A DNA stretch of 64,000 nucleotides from Psilocybe azurescens (GCA_023853785.1 JAJIRX010000500.1:310001-374000); one strand, 5' to 3'. Shown: positions 1 through 13,657, counted from the first letter of the stretch. Notes: generated from the sequence alone by a model not told the origin. A program made the numbers and translations.

Positions 1-3000
1 TCGTATACCTCCTCACCGGTAAGTGCTGGCATAATTTAAAAACTCGAACAATGCTGCAAATCTTTTGGTAGCCTTTGTTATCTACTTGATTCGACGAGAA
101 ATGCTACATTTCGTACACATGCGTCAACAGTTTCTCATCAGTAAATCCCATTCCCGACTTGCCCAGGCGCGTACTGTTCTGGTCACTGGGGTTCCCGACG
201 AATTGGCCAGCGAACATGATCTTCGCACATTTGCGAGCTTTGTACCGGGAGGGGTTGATCGGATCTGGCTGTATCGCGACACTGGTCCATTAAACGAGCT
301 TTTCGAGCGTCGAGTAGACGCATGCTCTAAACTGGAAGAAGCTGAAGCAACGATACTCAAGACAGCGACCCTCGCATGGCATGCCAAAACCAAGCAATAC
401 AAGAAATCACAAGCACGAAAGTTGAAAGACGAAGAATATTCTAAAGAAGACAATGGACTTCCAATCCCTGTGGCAAACCAGCAGCTCTTAGATGAATTGG
501 TTTCCCCTGATAACCAGCCTAAGCACAGAACAGGATTCCTTGGAATCTTCGGCCGTAAAGTAGATACTATTCAATGGTGCAAGGTTTAGTTACTCAGTTT
601 TCGCATTTGTACGAGGGTTCTGATTGTTCTTATAAGTACAGGAAGAAATCTCTAGGCTGAACAAAGACATCAAAAGCGGTAGGGAACACATCGTTGAAGG
701 GAAATTTCTCGGTAGTGCATTCATTAGATGTAACCTGCAGATGGGTGCCAACGTTCTCGCTCAGTGCTTAAGCTATCATGAGGTCAGTCACCATCATCCA
801 ACCATTTTCATTTGTATCGAAACTCACTGTGCCGTGATAGCCTTTAATGATGGAGAACAAAACGATGGAAACACATCCCAAAGATATTGTATGGAGAAAT
901 TTGGATGACGGGGCTCTTGAAATGAAATCCAGATATCTTATTTCGTGGCTTGCCACAGGTGGTCTTATCTTCGTCTGGGCCTTCCCTGTCACATTTATAG
1001 GAACTCTGAGTAACGTTTCAGATTTATGTGACAAAATTAGGTGAGTAGAAATCAATATATACTTATCAGAAGCTAACCTATATTGTGTAGTTGGGTGCGG
1101 TGGATTTGCAATGGTAACTGCCAATTACATCCTGTTCGGATATCTCACCGAATAGACTATTGATCCTATTTAGCTCCCACTATTGCAAGAGGTCTAATCG
1201 AAGGTGTATTACCCCTCTTCTTCTCGCGATTCTTTTTTCTCTACTTCCTTTCATATTGAGAGGTGACTTACTCTATCATCTTTTATCTATGGTATGCCTC
1301 TGACTTCGCTTTTCTTCTCAGGTCTGGCTTGGTACGAATGCATCCCGAGATATTCCCTCATATCAGTCAGCGTCTATCGCCGCTTTTATCTTTTCCTGTT
1401 GATGTGTGTTCAAAAGAGAATCACGTCTTTTATATCAACATTCAATTTCTTTTCCTTCTAGACACGGCTTCTTGATTGTCACACTGAGCTCTGGAATCAC
1501 AAATGGCAAGTTTTCCATCACCTATTTCTTACAGATTACTAAGTACGACCTACGATAGCCGTTGAAGATGTATATATCACACTTACTGCAAACATGTTAC
1601 CTCCCATTATTAAATTTCTATCCAGATCATTAAGAATCCGACTGAAACTGTTCAACAACTGTCCAGCAAGCTGCCTGGAGCTTCAGTGTTCTTCTTGACC
1701 TATATGGGTTAGAACGTTTCTAGCTGCGCCGAATCGGATGACGCTAATATCTGGTCTTTTCATAGTGACGCAAGGGCTTGCAGGCGCTGGGAGCGCACTT
1801 GTTCAGTTAGCATCTTTGGTATTACACTATCTGCGGAAGTGGTTCCTAGGACGTACACCACGTCAAGCTTATGAAGTTTGTCGTTTAAATTGTTCTATTC
1901 CAGTCAAGATAACTCAGATTTTACGAATGTACAGGTAACCTTCAAAATGCCCTCAGTATGTTCAGTTTTTGGACCTATCTTTCTCTGGATAAATAAAAAC
2001 GATACAATAGGCGGATTTCGGCATATTGCTACCGCGGCTGTCTCTTCTTGCAACAATCACATTTTCTTACAGCGTTTTATCACCTTTAATCAACTTACTG
2101 GCATTCATAAGTGACTAAAATCCTAAAATCTTTATTTCTCTTGGCCCACACTGACTGAACCATCAAAGCCTATGGGATGTTCTACTTGGTTTGGAAATTC
2201 CGTAAGTTTCTATTTATTCTTGATTTATTCATAAAGCTAAGTAAAATACTTACCGCAAATTTAGTCCTAACCCAGGTCTTTGATCAGCCGGACGAGAAAG
2301 AAACGGGAGGTCTATACTTCCCAATGGCCGTGAATAATCTGTGTATGCTGCTTCTCTGTATTCGTCATTCCGTTCCTGACAAACCCAAACCGTAGTCGTT
2401 GGATTGTATATTGAACAGATCTGTTTAGCTTGCTTGCTCTTCCTCAAGGTGTCTTCGGCTGGAGTACCTGCTTTGGTTCAAGCCATCTTTATGCTCGTGC
2501 TCCTGATCATAACGGCCTGTGCTCATATGTTCATTGCTAATAGTTTTCGTCGTAAGTCGTACGGTTTTCTAACTTAGTCCTGACATATTCAATCACAAAA
2601 ATCAGCTCTGGGCCAATTCCTACCAATGTCTCTTGCTACAAAGAAAATGGCCAAAAGATACGCAAAGAGGGCAGAGAAGGAAGGCATTCGGCTTGACAAT
2701 GACAGCGACAATGAAATAGATCTGTTTAGCAAGCACCGTGAGTAGCGCATCTACAAATGTGAGCTCTGATCCTGACTTTTCTTTCTGTGATGAAGGCATA
2801 CGCAGTGTGCGTCGGCGCATCCATGCGACTACAAAGAAACTTGATAACAAATTGGATCAACTGAAGGCTAAAGCTAATGGAGAGCACTCTGGCCGCAGTA
2901 GGTCGCAGAGAGCAAGTTTAGAGAGTCACCAAAGCACAGAACTTGTGGGGTTAGCTCTCCAAGACGCAATGCCAGCTGCTGAGGCTGCTAAAGTCTCCGC

Positions 3001-3370
3001 TTCCAGCACCGATGATCCGCAGAAACTATCTCGGAAGAGTTCGGCAAGTTCTAGAAAGAAAGAAAGAAAGTCATCGTCACCAAGAATACCGACATTCGAT
3101 GCCCCAGCGCCTGCCGTCAAGGACTCAGACACCTCCGACGATGAAGAAGACGAAAACGACCATGCCTTTGATCATCCATCCACATATGTTGATCAAGTCT
3201 CGATCTGGATACCGAAGGATATCCTCGGTTTGAGCAATCTCTTGGTGAAGGACCTCAAGGACGTAGGCATCGATGCCAGTGATGTTGGGGCAAGTATGGA
3301 CGCCAAAGGTGTTGTAGAAGTGACCAGGAATCCGCCCGACGAAGAATGGGATGGCGGGCATGATTTGTAG
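1..3370 (+). CDS. CSC1/OSCA-type calcium-permeable stress-gated channel (DUF221), 5' partial
   Basis: Multi-pass membrane protein of the CSC1/RSN1/PHM7 family (cation channels gated by osmotic or mechanical stress); the N-terminal part lies before the window. Visible in order: end of a transmembrane helix (VYLLT, then AFVIYLI after the first intron), the cytosolic domain from about 100 to 780 with the family block beginning ARTVLVTGVP, then the PKDIVWRNL segment and a run of membrane helices (ISVSVYRRFYLFLLM; GASVFFLTYM). The C-terminal tail (about 2730-3370) is Ser/Lys-rich and acidic. Many introns of about 50 bp. The helix after RGLIEGVLP (about 1205-1262) reads correctly only if the C run at 1212-1215 is one base longer. 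Family assignment is firm from the domain pattern; ion selectivity is not known from sequence. Confidence 0.85.
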
Positions 3371-3644
3371 TTGAAATTTGGGTACAAAAGGAAATAAGGG
3401 AACACGATAATTACATGTTTTTATATTTCGTTCGCGCCAAATAGTTAAAGCTGGTCCATCCAGCTCATCGATATCCATTTTGCAGCTTGCTAGGACTTCT
3501 CTGTCCCTGGTTGCAACTCTTCAATGGGAATTCGGACAAGACGTTGTCCTGTTGAAGGGGCGGCATGTATTTCACCTCCGCCATTGGCCTCATGGCTCCC
3601 TTGTGCTTCAACTGAAGACAAAGATAAGAAAAACGGAGCACTGG

Positions 3645-3976
3645 TTAATCCACCGACGTACGGAATTGGCTCAAGATTTGGAACATTTTGGGCCATTGAG
3701 CCAAGACTTGACCGTGAACTATAGGATATGGTGGTTTATAGATTGAACGGATGCCCCATTTGAGCACTGACCTTCTCCTGCCTTGGCCATAGTTTCACAA
3801 TCGTCTCCTAAGGCTTCTAGACGTTCCAGATATAGTGAGCTTGCTCGTTCTAGAGCAGAAACTCCCTCATATTCCTTTTTCTTCTCAAGAAGTTTGGCGA
3901 TGGCAGCTGCAGATGCATTTGCATGAGAAGCGGACGAGACTTGTGATGCGCGATTAGGGACGACAGAATGGCGCAT
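3645..3976 (-). CDS. DAD2: DASH complex subunit DAD2
   Basis: Small kinetochore protein of the DASH/Dam1 ring that couples chromosomes to spindle microtubules. Two exons, 3772-3976 and 3645-3718, joined across a 53-bp GT-AG intron, give 92 aa. The signature is a coiled coil beginning KLLEKKKEYEGVSALERAS and the family end motif HGQVLAQWPKMFQIL. The chosen ATG gives MRHSVVPNR, the usual short N terminus; an in-frame ATG at 4039 would add 21 residues and cannot be excluded. It lies back to back with MED12, with about 215 bp between the two starts. The fungal-specific DASH complex is consistent with a fungal genome. Confidence 0.85.
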
Positions 3977-4192
3977 TGTAAGGACAGTGTTCATTATAAC
4001 GCGACCCTGTTCCGGATTGGTGCAACGCGCTCTTTGCATCTGTTAGGACTCAAGGTCCTGGATCTTGACCGGGCCGGACTAAAGTTCACATTGCAGTTAA
4101 GCTAACACTCAGGCTAACGATAAGACTCCATTATATACTAGTGGGCTGCTGTAGACTTCACCGCATGGTCTCGACGGCCTCCAGAGCCTGAA

Positions 4193-7100
4193 ATGCGAGA
4201 GAAGAAGGAAGACAAACAGTCAGCTGCATTACCTGTCTACGAATCTCAGCCCCCACAATGGCTTCCAAAGATTCACGACACTGCGGACCTCGGTGAGAAT
4301 TATTCATACGATACTTACTAGGTCGGACTGTCCCTAATCTCTGCTGCCAGGATATGTTGGCTTTCATCCTCCACGACCGGGACAAGACGAAGATGGACTA
4401 TCTGAAACCAATGTCAAAAATGGTTTTATACTTGCACAAGCTGTTCCTGTGAGCTCGAGGATCGATATTTCTTCTGCACTGGAAACTGAATATGAGGCGG
4501 ATTCAGGTTGAATCATTTAGCGCTCAATCAATGATCAATGAGACTCTTCGCTCTACGGAGACGCTGTCAAAGTTGGAACAACTTATGAATGAGGTCTTCA
4601 TTCGTCGAGCAGACCGCATCCCTCCTGTTCCGTGCGTTAAAAATAACTCTGAATCACGACTCTTCCCGCTTACCACTATCCACAGACCATCGACCTTTCG
4701 TATTCCGACAAGGGTAACACTAAACGATGCAAAACGCCAAGCTTGGTTTGCTGATCTGGCGAATCCTGATGTTCCACTTCACAAATTGGGCAAAAGTGTT
4801 CCTCACGGCGCCAAAGGTCATGACTTGCTTGACCTTTTGCATTCAAATAACGTGGAAATCTCACGCGCAGTATGGTTTTTACGTGTGTTTGGGGCTAATG
4901 AAACGGTATTTATGAACCCGCCGATTTAATTGTTACCCTGACAAAAACCTCTATTACAGGCAGGCCTCAGAAACAAACCTTCATATGTGCCCACACAGTA
5001 TAGTATCGACTGGGCGAACATGGTGACTGGTTACATGAAAAAACAACTCATCGAAATTGCCCTTCCGAGTGCTCCCCGACCTGGATTAAATATCAAGCAA
5101 ACATTCAAAGGCGTCCTGGCTGATGCAGATACCCGTGAACGCTGGATGTCACGATTTATCTACTGGTTTGTCGCAATACTCTCTGATTTCAATTATAATA
5201 CAAGTTCATTCAACTTTTTAGTCTTAAATTACTTCGTACATTCTACTCCGAAGATCTGGTAGACCATCGGACATTTCTCACATGGCTTGTACAACAAATG
5301 ATTACATGCAATCTGGCCCAGGCCGGCTTCTTGACTCGTCTTGCAGATGAATATCTGTGTGATATCCTTTGTAGCCGTGCCTTGTCGAAGCCACTTGTTG
5401 AGGCTTGCCTTGCCAAGCTATCAGAGGTATGTAACTTCTAAACTCGGTTTGTGGCCGATGACTTGATCATTTTTAGATTCGTACGACATCTGCCCGTGAT
5501 TTTCTTAGAGATACCGAGGAATTGTTAAAAGTTCTTCTTCAGGTATGCGACGCATACATATGCTAGAGTGCTCAGTGGTTAACAATGCACCCCTTAGCGC
5601 GCTTGCTTGACTTTGCCAGATGCATTCGTTAGTCCCAAGATGTGGATCATGTATTCCACACTATTGGAAGATGTTATGTCTGAAGATGTAATAACTCTAC
5701 ATAATACCTCCTTCATCGACCCGACTGCCAGAGACATCAACTACATCATTAATAGCCATTTATCAGATATCAGAAAGAGAAACCAGGCCTTGTTATTTCT
5801 TGGTCCAATTGCGCAAGTATCAGCTCGTCTGGCCGCGTCCGTCTCCGATATCAAAGTAAGTCTCTCCTCTTTTATAACTAGTCAATGTTAAATCTATTAT
5901 AGTTGCTCAATGCTATATCTGCCGACACGGATATGAAAGCAATCTCTTACTTTAAAAGAGACCCCAATGACCCCAGTTTTAAAGACAAACTTGACCTGCT
6001 TCTCACTTGGAGTGTCACCCCCTTACAATATGGGGACCACCGACCTTATGCGGCCGTTACCTTGATACGCATTTGGCGCCAAAAGCCCGCGATCGAGCAA
6101 GCCGGCGTGACGCTTGTACTCCAAACGAATTTCTACAGGACCAACTTTTTGATTGGTTGGATTTGTCAGAGGTTGCAGGTGATAACAACAATATCCGACA
6201 TGTTGCTCTTTTATACGGCAAACTGGTCAAGCACGACATTTTTTCTTACGCCAGCTACATACAGCGACTTATCGCTCGAGGCGAAATAGGGCTGTCGAAT
6301 TCTCAGGTCCGCAGCTTTCCCGTTTCACGAGGATTCCTAACCGATCGACTTTTAGGGAACTTTTTCTCGCCATAGACAATTTCTTAGTTGGATCCCCTTA
6401 TTCAATTCTACTCCCTCGCTGATACATCAACGAAAGGTTATTCTGCACGGAGCAAGAGCTCGGGAAACGCCAGAAGACTTTACAGAGCGAGAAATTCGGA
6501 AGGAAATTCGAAGCGTGATTCCTGATATTTTTGAAGGTGCGATTGTCTACGTTCAACATTATATGCCTATCCTATAATGCCTTGACAAGGTGTTGGTGCC
6601 TCTTTGACCACATGGTCCTCTACAACTACTCTGCTGGAACAATGTAAGACATTGATGACTGCCACCCGTTTCGAACAAGTTAGGACTTTCAGGCAATGGT
6701 TAATCCCCGTTTTTAAAAAATATGTTACCAGGTATGTCTAATCGATTATCGCTTTCGAATTCTACTTACATTATGTTCTCAGGGCCGTGGTCGATCACGC
6801 AGTGATATACAAGTCCTACCTTGTCACCACGGAACTGATGACATCTACCGAGTGCTTCCATTCGGCACTCGATGTAAGTTCATCGCATCCCATTTTTCTT
6901 GCCTTTTTCGTATTCGTACTGACCATAATAAATCTCGTAGCTATCACTTTGTGTCCTCGAATATTCAAACGACGCGGATTCAATGAATTGTCTTCTGAAT
7001 ACCTTTGATCGATACGAGACAATATGGACCTGCATGGATGTGATGCCAACCATTGTCAAAGCCCTTGATACTGCACATCACGTTTGGAAACTGCGTGGTG

Positions 7101-9962
7101 TGCAGTCACGCCCTTACTCGTACTTCTGATGAAATTTGACAATGGACGACATCTGGAAGAATCCTCTCGCGAGAGGATCGCATCGGACATTGCTGCCTTC
7201 ACCTTGGTATGTGTGTTCTTCAAAATACAATCCGATTCATCTGATCATGTATACAGGCACTACAACCTATCGGCGAACAAACTGATCTTGTTCCTGGTGT
7301 TCTACCCGAAATTTTGCTTTTGGCGGGTGATCCTGACCCAAATGCGCCCTCTATTCTCGCAAACGGGTTGTGGATTAAATACCGTACATCTATGGGCTGG
7401 GCTTGGAAGGTCTGGGATAACACGGTTGCAAGTTTGCGACAAATTCCTAGTATGATGACCGACCTTGAAGATCGTCGTGGATGCGCATTGCGATATGGAA
7501 CATTTCTCTGGCGAGTGGACCAGCATTTACCCAATGGTCTCGATCATGATGTATTAGAATGGCTCATGGGGCCTGGAAATGCCGAAGTCATGGCACTTAG
7601 CATCGATGCGTGGGACGTGTTGAAAACCGTTTTATTATTTTTAATCGTACACGGCGCACTGAAAACGACAACTATTTTACAAGGATTGATCTATCCTGCG
7701 TGGCGACTGGGCGCTGTCGGGTCAATGGGCCAGTCATTGGTATCAGAAACATATCTTTCGGCCGCCAATAGCCTTTGCTTTAACCTACTCTTGCAAGAAG
7801 ATGCTACCAGCGGAACAGTACCTCCCACTGATTTGTTCGAGTTGCAAAGTATTCGGACAAGGCGCCAAACGGTCTATGACGAACCGCATTTCCCCCTCCT
7901 TGTCGCTGGCATCCCGATATTGATTTCTTTGGAAAATAACCCAGAAATACCCGAGGCTTTGAGGCTAGAGTCCACTGCTCTTCGCTGTCGCCTTTGCCAA
8001 GAGTCGGGTTTCCGACGTGGGGCGTATCGCAATTTGGAAATAATTCGAGATGCCTTTGAAAATTCACCGTTTTTGTTGGACGAAGACCCAAGTTCAGAGC
8101 ATTTGAGGAAAAGCGCCATCTCTGGTCTGAGAATGATATTATGCGATTCAATTGATGGTGTGTATTGCTGTTGTATACTTTGCGAGATATGAGCTCACGA
8201 TTGTACGCTAGAAACGAATATCTACGACTGGCCTGAACTGACCAGTTTGTTAACCCCGTGGAAAATTGCGGCAACCACAATTCAGATGCAATTGCAAGTT
8301 AAACAATTGGGTAGGGCTCTTAGTCACGAGTCTACTTCAGAGTGCGCGATTGTCAACTTGAACAAAATTGCGTCCATGTTGTTTCACCACACGAAAACCG
8401 CGGAAGAAGCTTACTACGTTGGGGAAATGGCACGAGGTGCTGATAGCACAGTCGCCGCAAAGTTCATTAATAACGGTTTCCAATGCATCGTGGAATTGTT
8501 CGCCAATTTTCAATCAGACCAAACTGGGCCAGGACAAGACAGTTTACGACGTGCTGGGGATTTGCTACGCATCCTTATACATGTTTCTCAGCCGTTCCGA
8601 GATGGCCCGACATTGCCGTCAGTAGATGCTCCAATTCATGAAGCGTTTGTTATGGCTCTCGACGACCAATTCAAAATTCTGGAGAAAGAGCTTTTGAATG
8701 ACCATATTCAGCCTCAGTCAAGAGAGAATCTTCTTCTTCTCATACGACTTCTACAGTTTATTCTCAGCTACAAGAATACATGGACCTCAAAGGTGAAAGA
8801 AAGTTATATCGGACTTTCTAACTTACTTTTTCGTCTTGCTTTGGTGAGCTCAATAGCTTAATAGTTTCTGGATAAAAGTGCGCTACTGACAGTTTGGCAG
8901 CATTACGCAGTCGAAGATGATTTCGATGACGACATATATCCTATACTTATTGATACCCTTTTGGTGCTTTTTGATGGTACGCGCTCTGAGTATTCATATA
9001 ATGTCTATCCATTCTCATCAATGCATTGGACAGAACTCCAGTGTGATTCCAAATCAATCGCGTTTGATCCATTCAGACATTACCCAAACCTATCTGCCGA
9101 TAATCTACCTACTGACATGCCCCCTGAACACCGGATCCAACTTACAACTCTACTCGCCCATAATCAGCCCCATTCACTGGTGATGCATTTGGTCAATACA
9201 CACCATGATGCGCAAGGCGACGTTGTATACGGAACACCTGTTGTGAACAAACCCTGGGAGTGGATAGAAAACCTTGGCGAACCTACTATCACAGACCCAA
9301 AGGAAGAAGACAAGGAAAGAGAGGAAAAACGGCGCTTGAAGGTCAAATATTTGATTAAAAATTCTGGCTCCATCTCGCTGGAGCATTTTGGTGCAAGATT
9401 TACGGGTGAAGGTCTGAAGCACGTCATACTCAATGACGAGCAAGCTCAGCAGGAAGATTGTGCGAAGTCATTTGAGGATGGGATGACGCAAAACATCTTT
9501 ATTCGGGATTGGCGGGAAACCCGTCTGGAATCGGAGCTCCCGCGGGAAGCGGCCACTCGCCTAAGGACTGAACTTGACTCTGAAGCCATGTTGTCCGTTG
9601 ATCCTCATAATCTTCAAGCCTTGCGGGCATCCCCAACGCCTTCCATAGTATCCCGATCTTCTACTCAAGCAACATCGTCGTCGTTGCACCAACAGCAGAG
9701 CCCCTCACAAACATCGCGCAGTAGAAACTCAAATTCGACGACGGTTCACGAAGTGATTGACGTCGACAATCTATCAGCGACTGGATCGTCATCACTCAAG
9801 GGACACGAATCTATGAAGCGCAAGGCATCTACAGCAGCTATCAGCGACGATGAGATTGAGATCATAGAGGGCCCTGTGATATCTCGCTCGACGGGAAGCA
9901 CGAAGAAGCAAAAGGCAGGAAAGGCCCCAGTAGCTGGGAAAACTAGACCGAGGAAGAAGTGA
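4193..9962 (+). CDS. MED12: Mediator complex subunit 12 (Srb8)
   Basis: Large subunit of the Mediator CDK8 kinase module, which represses or tunes RNA polymerase II transcription in the nucleus. N terminus has PPQWLPKIH then, after the intron 4293-4350, DLGYVGFHPPRPGQ. The Med12 domain follows around 4507-5260 (LANPDVPLHKLGKSVPHG; DLLDLLHSNNVEISRAVWFL; RNKPSYVPTQYSIDWANMV). The Srb8/LCEWAV-like helical region continues to about 9400. The tail is Ser/Gln-rich and basic and ends GKTRPRKK, with acidic-hydrophobic patches EVIDVD and EIEIIEG. More than ten small introns. Near 6085 the conserved stretch around TLIRIW and DRASRRDACTPNEF is read through only if one base is added. The ATG at 4193 is the first in frame; an upstream exon is possible. 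Confidence 0.85.
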
Positions 9963-10207
9963 AAGCCCATCATCTATAAAATGTAGCATGTAGTGTAACA
10001 TCCATATTAATCATCACGGTGATCTCTACTCCATACTACGATGTTCGTAACATCACTAATAAAAAAGAAAACTAAGATACAGTAGGCACCTATCTGTTCA
10101 TTAATATAGTCTGGAAAAGCTTTTGCGATTTAACTCACGCATATAACGATACAGAATGTAGATCACTGATGTGTCGAGAAAGCCCTAGGAATACAATTGA
10201 TACGAGT

Positions 10208-11304
10208 TCATGTCCTTTTGGGTGGGAAGAAACCATCCCATAGGTCCTCACTAGCAGCAGGAGCCTTTCCTTTCCGACTAGTCGACCCCTTCTTCTGGGG
10301 ACTCGTCTCTCCAGTTGCAGCACATATCGTCCTCACAAGGGATTTCAAAGTGAATACCTCTGTGGGACGCGATCGCACTGGTTCTCTGCATGTCGGACAT
10401 GTATAAGTGGGTTGTGGTGGTAAAAATTGTAAAAACATGTTCATGAAATGCTGATGTTGAGCCAGGTGTGGATTCTGAACGAGATTTTGCATGAGATGTG
10501 TCAGGGAAGCAGCATTGTGCAATTGTTGTGGATTATTCTGTGGATTAGCGGCCATGAACTCTGCTTTTGTTTTGGTGAACCAATTTTGTAGACATGATTG
10601 ACAGAAAGCATGGCCACAATCTGGTAGGCTTAAGGAGTCAAGAATTGGTTGAATGCTCAGAATCGGACAGGAAATAATGCTAGGACGTACATATAGGGAG
10701 TCCACATTCGCAGACTACAAATTTCGCAATCTAACTGATCCATAAGCTGGTCGGCATCCTGAAGCAAAGGTAAACATGTGTATTTGGTTGATAATAAATA
10801 AGAAATGTTTACGTACCAGAGTTATCTTTCCGTTGTCCGGTTTATATAAAGCCTGTAGCTGACGATTCTCTTCTTTAACCTCCCGTAATTCTCTCGAAGC
10901 CCGCTCAAAGTCTCGCTTATGTTTCATACTCTCCTGAAAATCCCTCTCAGAGAATGAACCGAGCTTTACATATTGGAAACACCCACCTCTCTCAGCCTGT
11001 TGTTCTGCCTTCTGAAATCGGCAATGACAGATGTTTTCGTCGGGACTTCGGTAGATGAATCGTCGTCCGAGATTTCAATGACTTCATCCATAGGTACAGG
11101 AACAGTTGGTTTCTTTGTGCGTGCGGTTATTTGAGGTTTATTCTGCTTTCGTTTCGTAGGTGGAACTCTAGGGCTCTCTCCTTCGGATGACGAAGGGAAA
11201 TCACTCTCCGAGTCGCAAGTGGCCTTGCCACGGTCTTTTGGAGGACTCGGAATGGGAGCAGGACGAGCACGGGGGGGAATACTCGAGATCCTGGTGGCGG
11301 GCAT
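10208..11304 (-). CDS. RING-finger protein with SUMO-interaction-like motif
   Basis: Probable nuclear E3 ubiquitin ligase. In order: basic/Pro-rich N terminus, MDEVIEISDDD (a hydrophobic core followed by acidic residues, as in SUMO-interaction motifs), a coiled-coil stretch (KRDFERASRELREVKEENRQ), then a C3HC4 RING starting CEIC, with LPDCGHAFCQSC and closing CPTC. About 65 residues, His/Gln/Asn-rich, separate the third and last Cys pairs, longer than in a standard RING. The last junction joins WTPY to ILPDCGH across an intron between about 10625 and 10690. It lies tail to tail with MED12. RING chemistry is known; SUMO binding is inference. Homologues with this RING spacing occur in mushrooms, to my recollection. 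Confidence 0.75.
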
Positions 11305-11929
11305 GTTGAGAGTTGAAAGGAAAGGGGATTAAGAGTGTTGTTTACACGAAAATGGGTGGCCCACAACCTGGTGAGCATACACAGTGGCAGTTCGTCTAAT
11401 TTACCTTATTGGGACCAAACTTTTCGCTATTTTTAAATAACTTACTGTATGCGACCCTGAACTTGGCCGTGCAATGAGCTTCAAACCAACACCGTCATTC
11501 TTTTTTTATATCTATAGTGAATACTACCTCAATATATTTAAACCCACGAGTACCATTATTTCCCTTATCTTGGAGGGCCGTTGTGGACACATCAACTTTC
11601 AACGGGTTGCAATTAAATGCAACATATTATGGTATGATAATCAGCCATGTTTAGGGTAACCTGTGCAACAGAGAAGTGTAGTCTAGGACCAAATTCAGGG
11701 TGGCCAGAATTGAAGTAAAGCATTGCTTTGCGACCTCTGACAAAAATTATTCACTGAGCAATTCATACCTACTGTAAAAATTTAGAAGTCGGGGAGGTAT
11801 ATCTCAAGATATATTTAAGATGATTGATGCAAAAAATTGTCACTGAGGACTCTTAAAGCTGCAATCTGACTTGCAACATGAAATGGCCAGGTTCAGGGGT
11901 CGTATACAGTAATTGGTCTATTATGTAAT
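11305..11929. other. intergenic, no gene recognised
   Basis: AT-rich stretch between the start of the RING gene and the end of the BTB gene. Open frames are short and unsupported. It must hold the promoter of the RING gene (minus strand, from 11305 upward) and the 3' region of the BTB gene. Confidence 0.5.
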
Positions 11930-12933
11930 CTAATTAATAGTCTTCGGCAGCCTCTCAATGCACTCTCGAATCACCCGCATCGTCTCCGACCTATCGTATA
12001 ATAACCGTTTGCATCCTTCGTTCGAACACGCCGCTCGCCAGCAAGTAGCAGCCTCAGGCCAGGTGCAGAGTCCGATGTCGAGAATGGTGTCTCCAAGAGG
12101 CCTTTGGTCCATCTCTGTGATAATCCGATGCTTCAACTCTCTCCATGTCGTGTAGTTTATGGGCGTCTCGCATTGAATACACCTAGAAGGATCCCCTGAC
12201 ACAAACGGAGGACTATCTAGACACTCTTTCAATCTGTTACTCGTGGCAGTCAACTGGATTGTACTGGTGGAATGTTTCGTATATTTACTCACCCTTCCCG
12301 TCGATCCCTATGAAGCGTGATTAGGTCGAGAAGGGCATCCGTAGAGAGTGTGCGCAAGGCATTTTGATGTTTCTTGTCGTGGATATTCAACGGAAGTGTT
12401 CTATTTGACAAGATGCTCCCTTCTCTCTTCCAGTTGTACCGCGTGGCTGAGGAATATAAGCGAATAGGATCGCTGTCCAATGCAGGTGTTAAGAGAGACA
12501 TTCGCAGGATGGACATCGGGCCAGGCATGTCATATTTCTCCGCTGCGAACAACAGGGACTCCAAAAGATCATGCGACTCTATGTCGTGGAAAGGGAGTCC
12601 ACAGACCATACTGAATATGCGCTCGAGAATCTCTGCGTCTTCATCCAGGTACATTATATCTGCAAATGTGACCTTCGACCTAAACCCAATTAAAAGGAGA
12701 ACCTGCGACTGTCGGATTTTTAGGATTTACATTACTTACTGTGGTAAGCTGTACATTGTTCGAAAGAATCCTGACACAGTCTTAAGGGTATGTGAGTGAA
12801 TACGAAAGTACACTTTGGCATCTTTTGCGGCCAATACGACGTTAGCGTCAGGGGAAGAGAAGTCGGGATGGTAATTAAGGGATAAGAGTGAGCTTGACCG
12901 AGGATAGTTCTCATCATCAGATTCCAGCTGCAT
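11930..12933 (-). CDS. BTB/POZ domain protein (mushroom type)
   Basis: The N-terminal BTB fold is visible: SPDANVVLAAKDAKVYFRIHSHTLKTVSGFF, shown here only in outline, i.e. the strand-turn VVLAAKDAKVYFRIH followed by the SHTLKTVSGFF helix. Next come EDAEILERIFSMVCGLP and ESLLFAAEKYDMPG, the usual second half of fungal BTB proteins. A C-terminal Cys-containing region (CIQCETPINYTTW; CTWPEAATCWRAACSNEGC) may bind metal or form disulphides. Start set at the ATG 12931-12933 (MQLESDDEN); introns near 12290 and 12660-12730. BTB proteins are scaffolds, often cullin-3 adaptors; this family is expanded in Agaricomycetes and its role here is unknown. Confidence 0.65.
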
Positions 12934-13096
12934 GCTGCGAAGCACTGATGTGAGCACCTATGTCCTCTGTGCACGCACAGTAAGCAATGGTACAAGTAAC
13001 TCAGGACCCGCAGGAACTCCGTTCCAACTCCCATATAGGGGGTCATCACCGCCGGTCCGGTATCTCTTCCCTTCGGTCTCAATAATAATTACAGCT

Positions 13097-13657
13097 ATGC
13101 TTCGACATCCATTATCTCTCCTGGCCAGAACAATGTCGACCACAGCATCTACCCCTGTTCGTCATCGTTTCTTCGTGTATGCACCGGATAAGACAGAACC
13201 AGGTACTCTTGAACGTAGACTGTCCGTGAGGGAAAAACACCTCGTCGGTGCAAAAGTCAACCATGAAAGCGGGTTGATTCGTAAGTATAAGGGAGCAAAT
13301 ATTCTCCGAAGTTTCTCTCAAAGCTCTTTACAGGCATTGGAGGCATGATCACAACCCCAGATGCTATCACCAACCCAGATGCGCCTAAGAAGATGGTCGG
13401 ATCCACATTTCTTTTTGAGGCAGAGTCGATCGACCAGTGGGTATTGTCAGTGTTATCCCTTCTCGCTCTCCCTCACCTCTTTCTTTTTACAGGGTGAAGA
13501 ACTACATTGAAAACGATATCTATTACACATCGGGGGTGGTAAGTGACCTTTTGTTCTCTCTTTTTTGCAATACATAAAAAACTTAAATTCTTTGTAACAG
13601 TGGGATGCCGAAAAGATCGTTATTTTGCCATTCTTCAGTGCTTTCCCTCTTCCTTAG
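13097..13657 (+). CDS. YCII-related domain protein, copy 1
   Basis: Small protein of the YCII-like fold (dimeric alpha/beta barrel-like family with ill-defined enzymatic roles). Three exons encode an N terminus with Arg/Ser (MLRHPLSLLARTMSTTAS, possibly mitochondrial targeting), the conserved FFVYAPDKTEPGTLERRLSV, then GGMITTPDAITNPDAP, STFLFEAESIDQW and the end WDAEKIVILPFFSAF. The stop is TAG at 13655-13657. A paralogue with the same order of motifs follows 194 bp downstream on the same strand, so this is a tandem duplication. Family call is good; substrate unknown. Confidence 0.7.
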
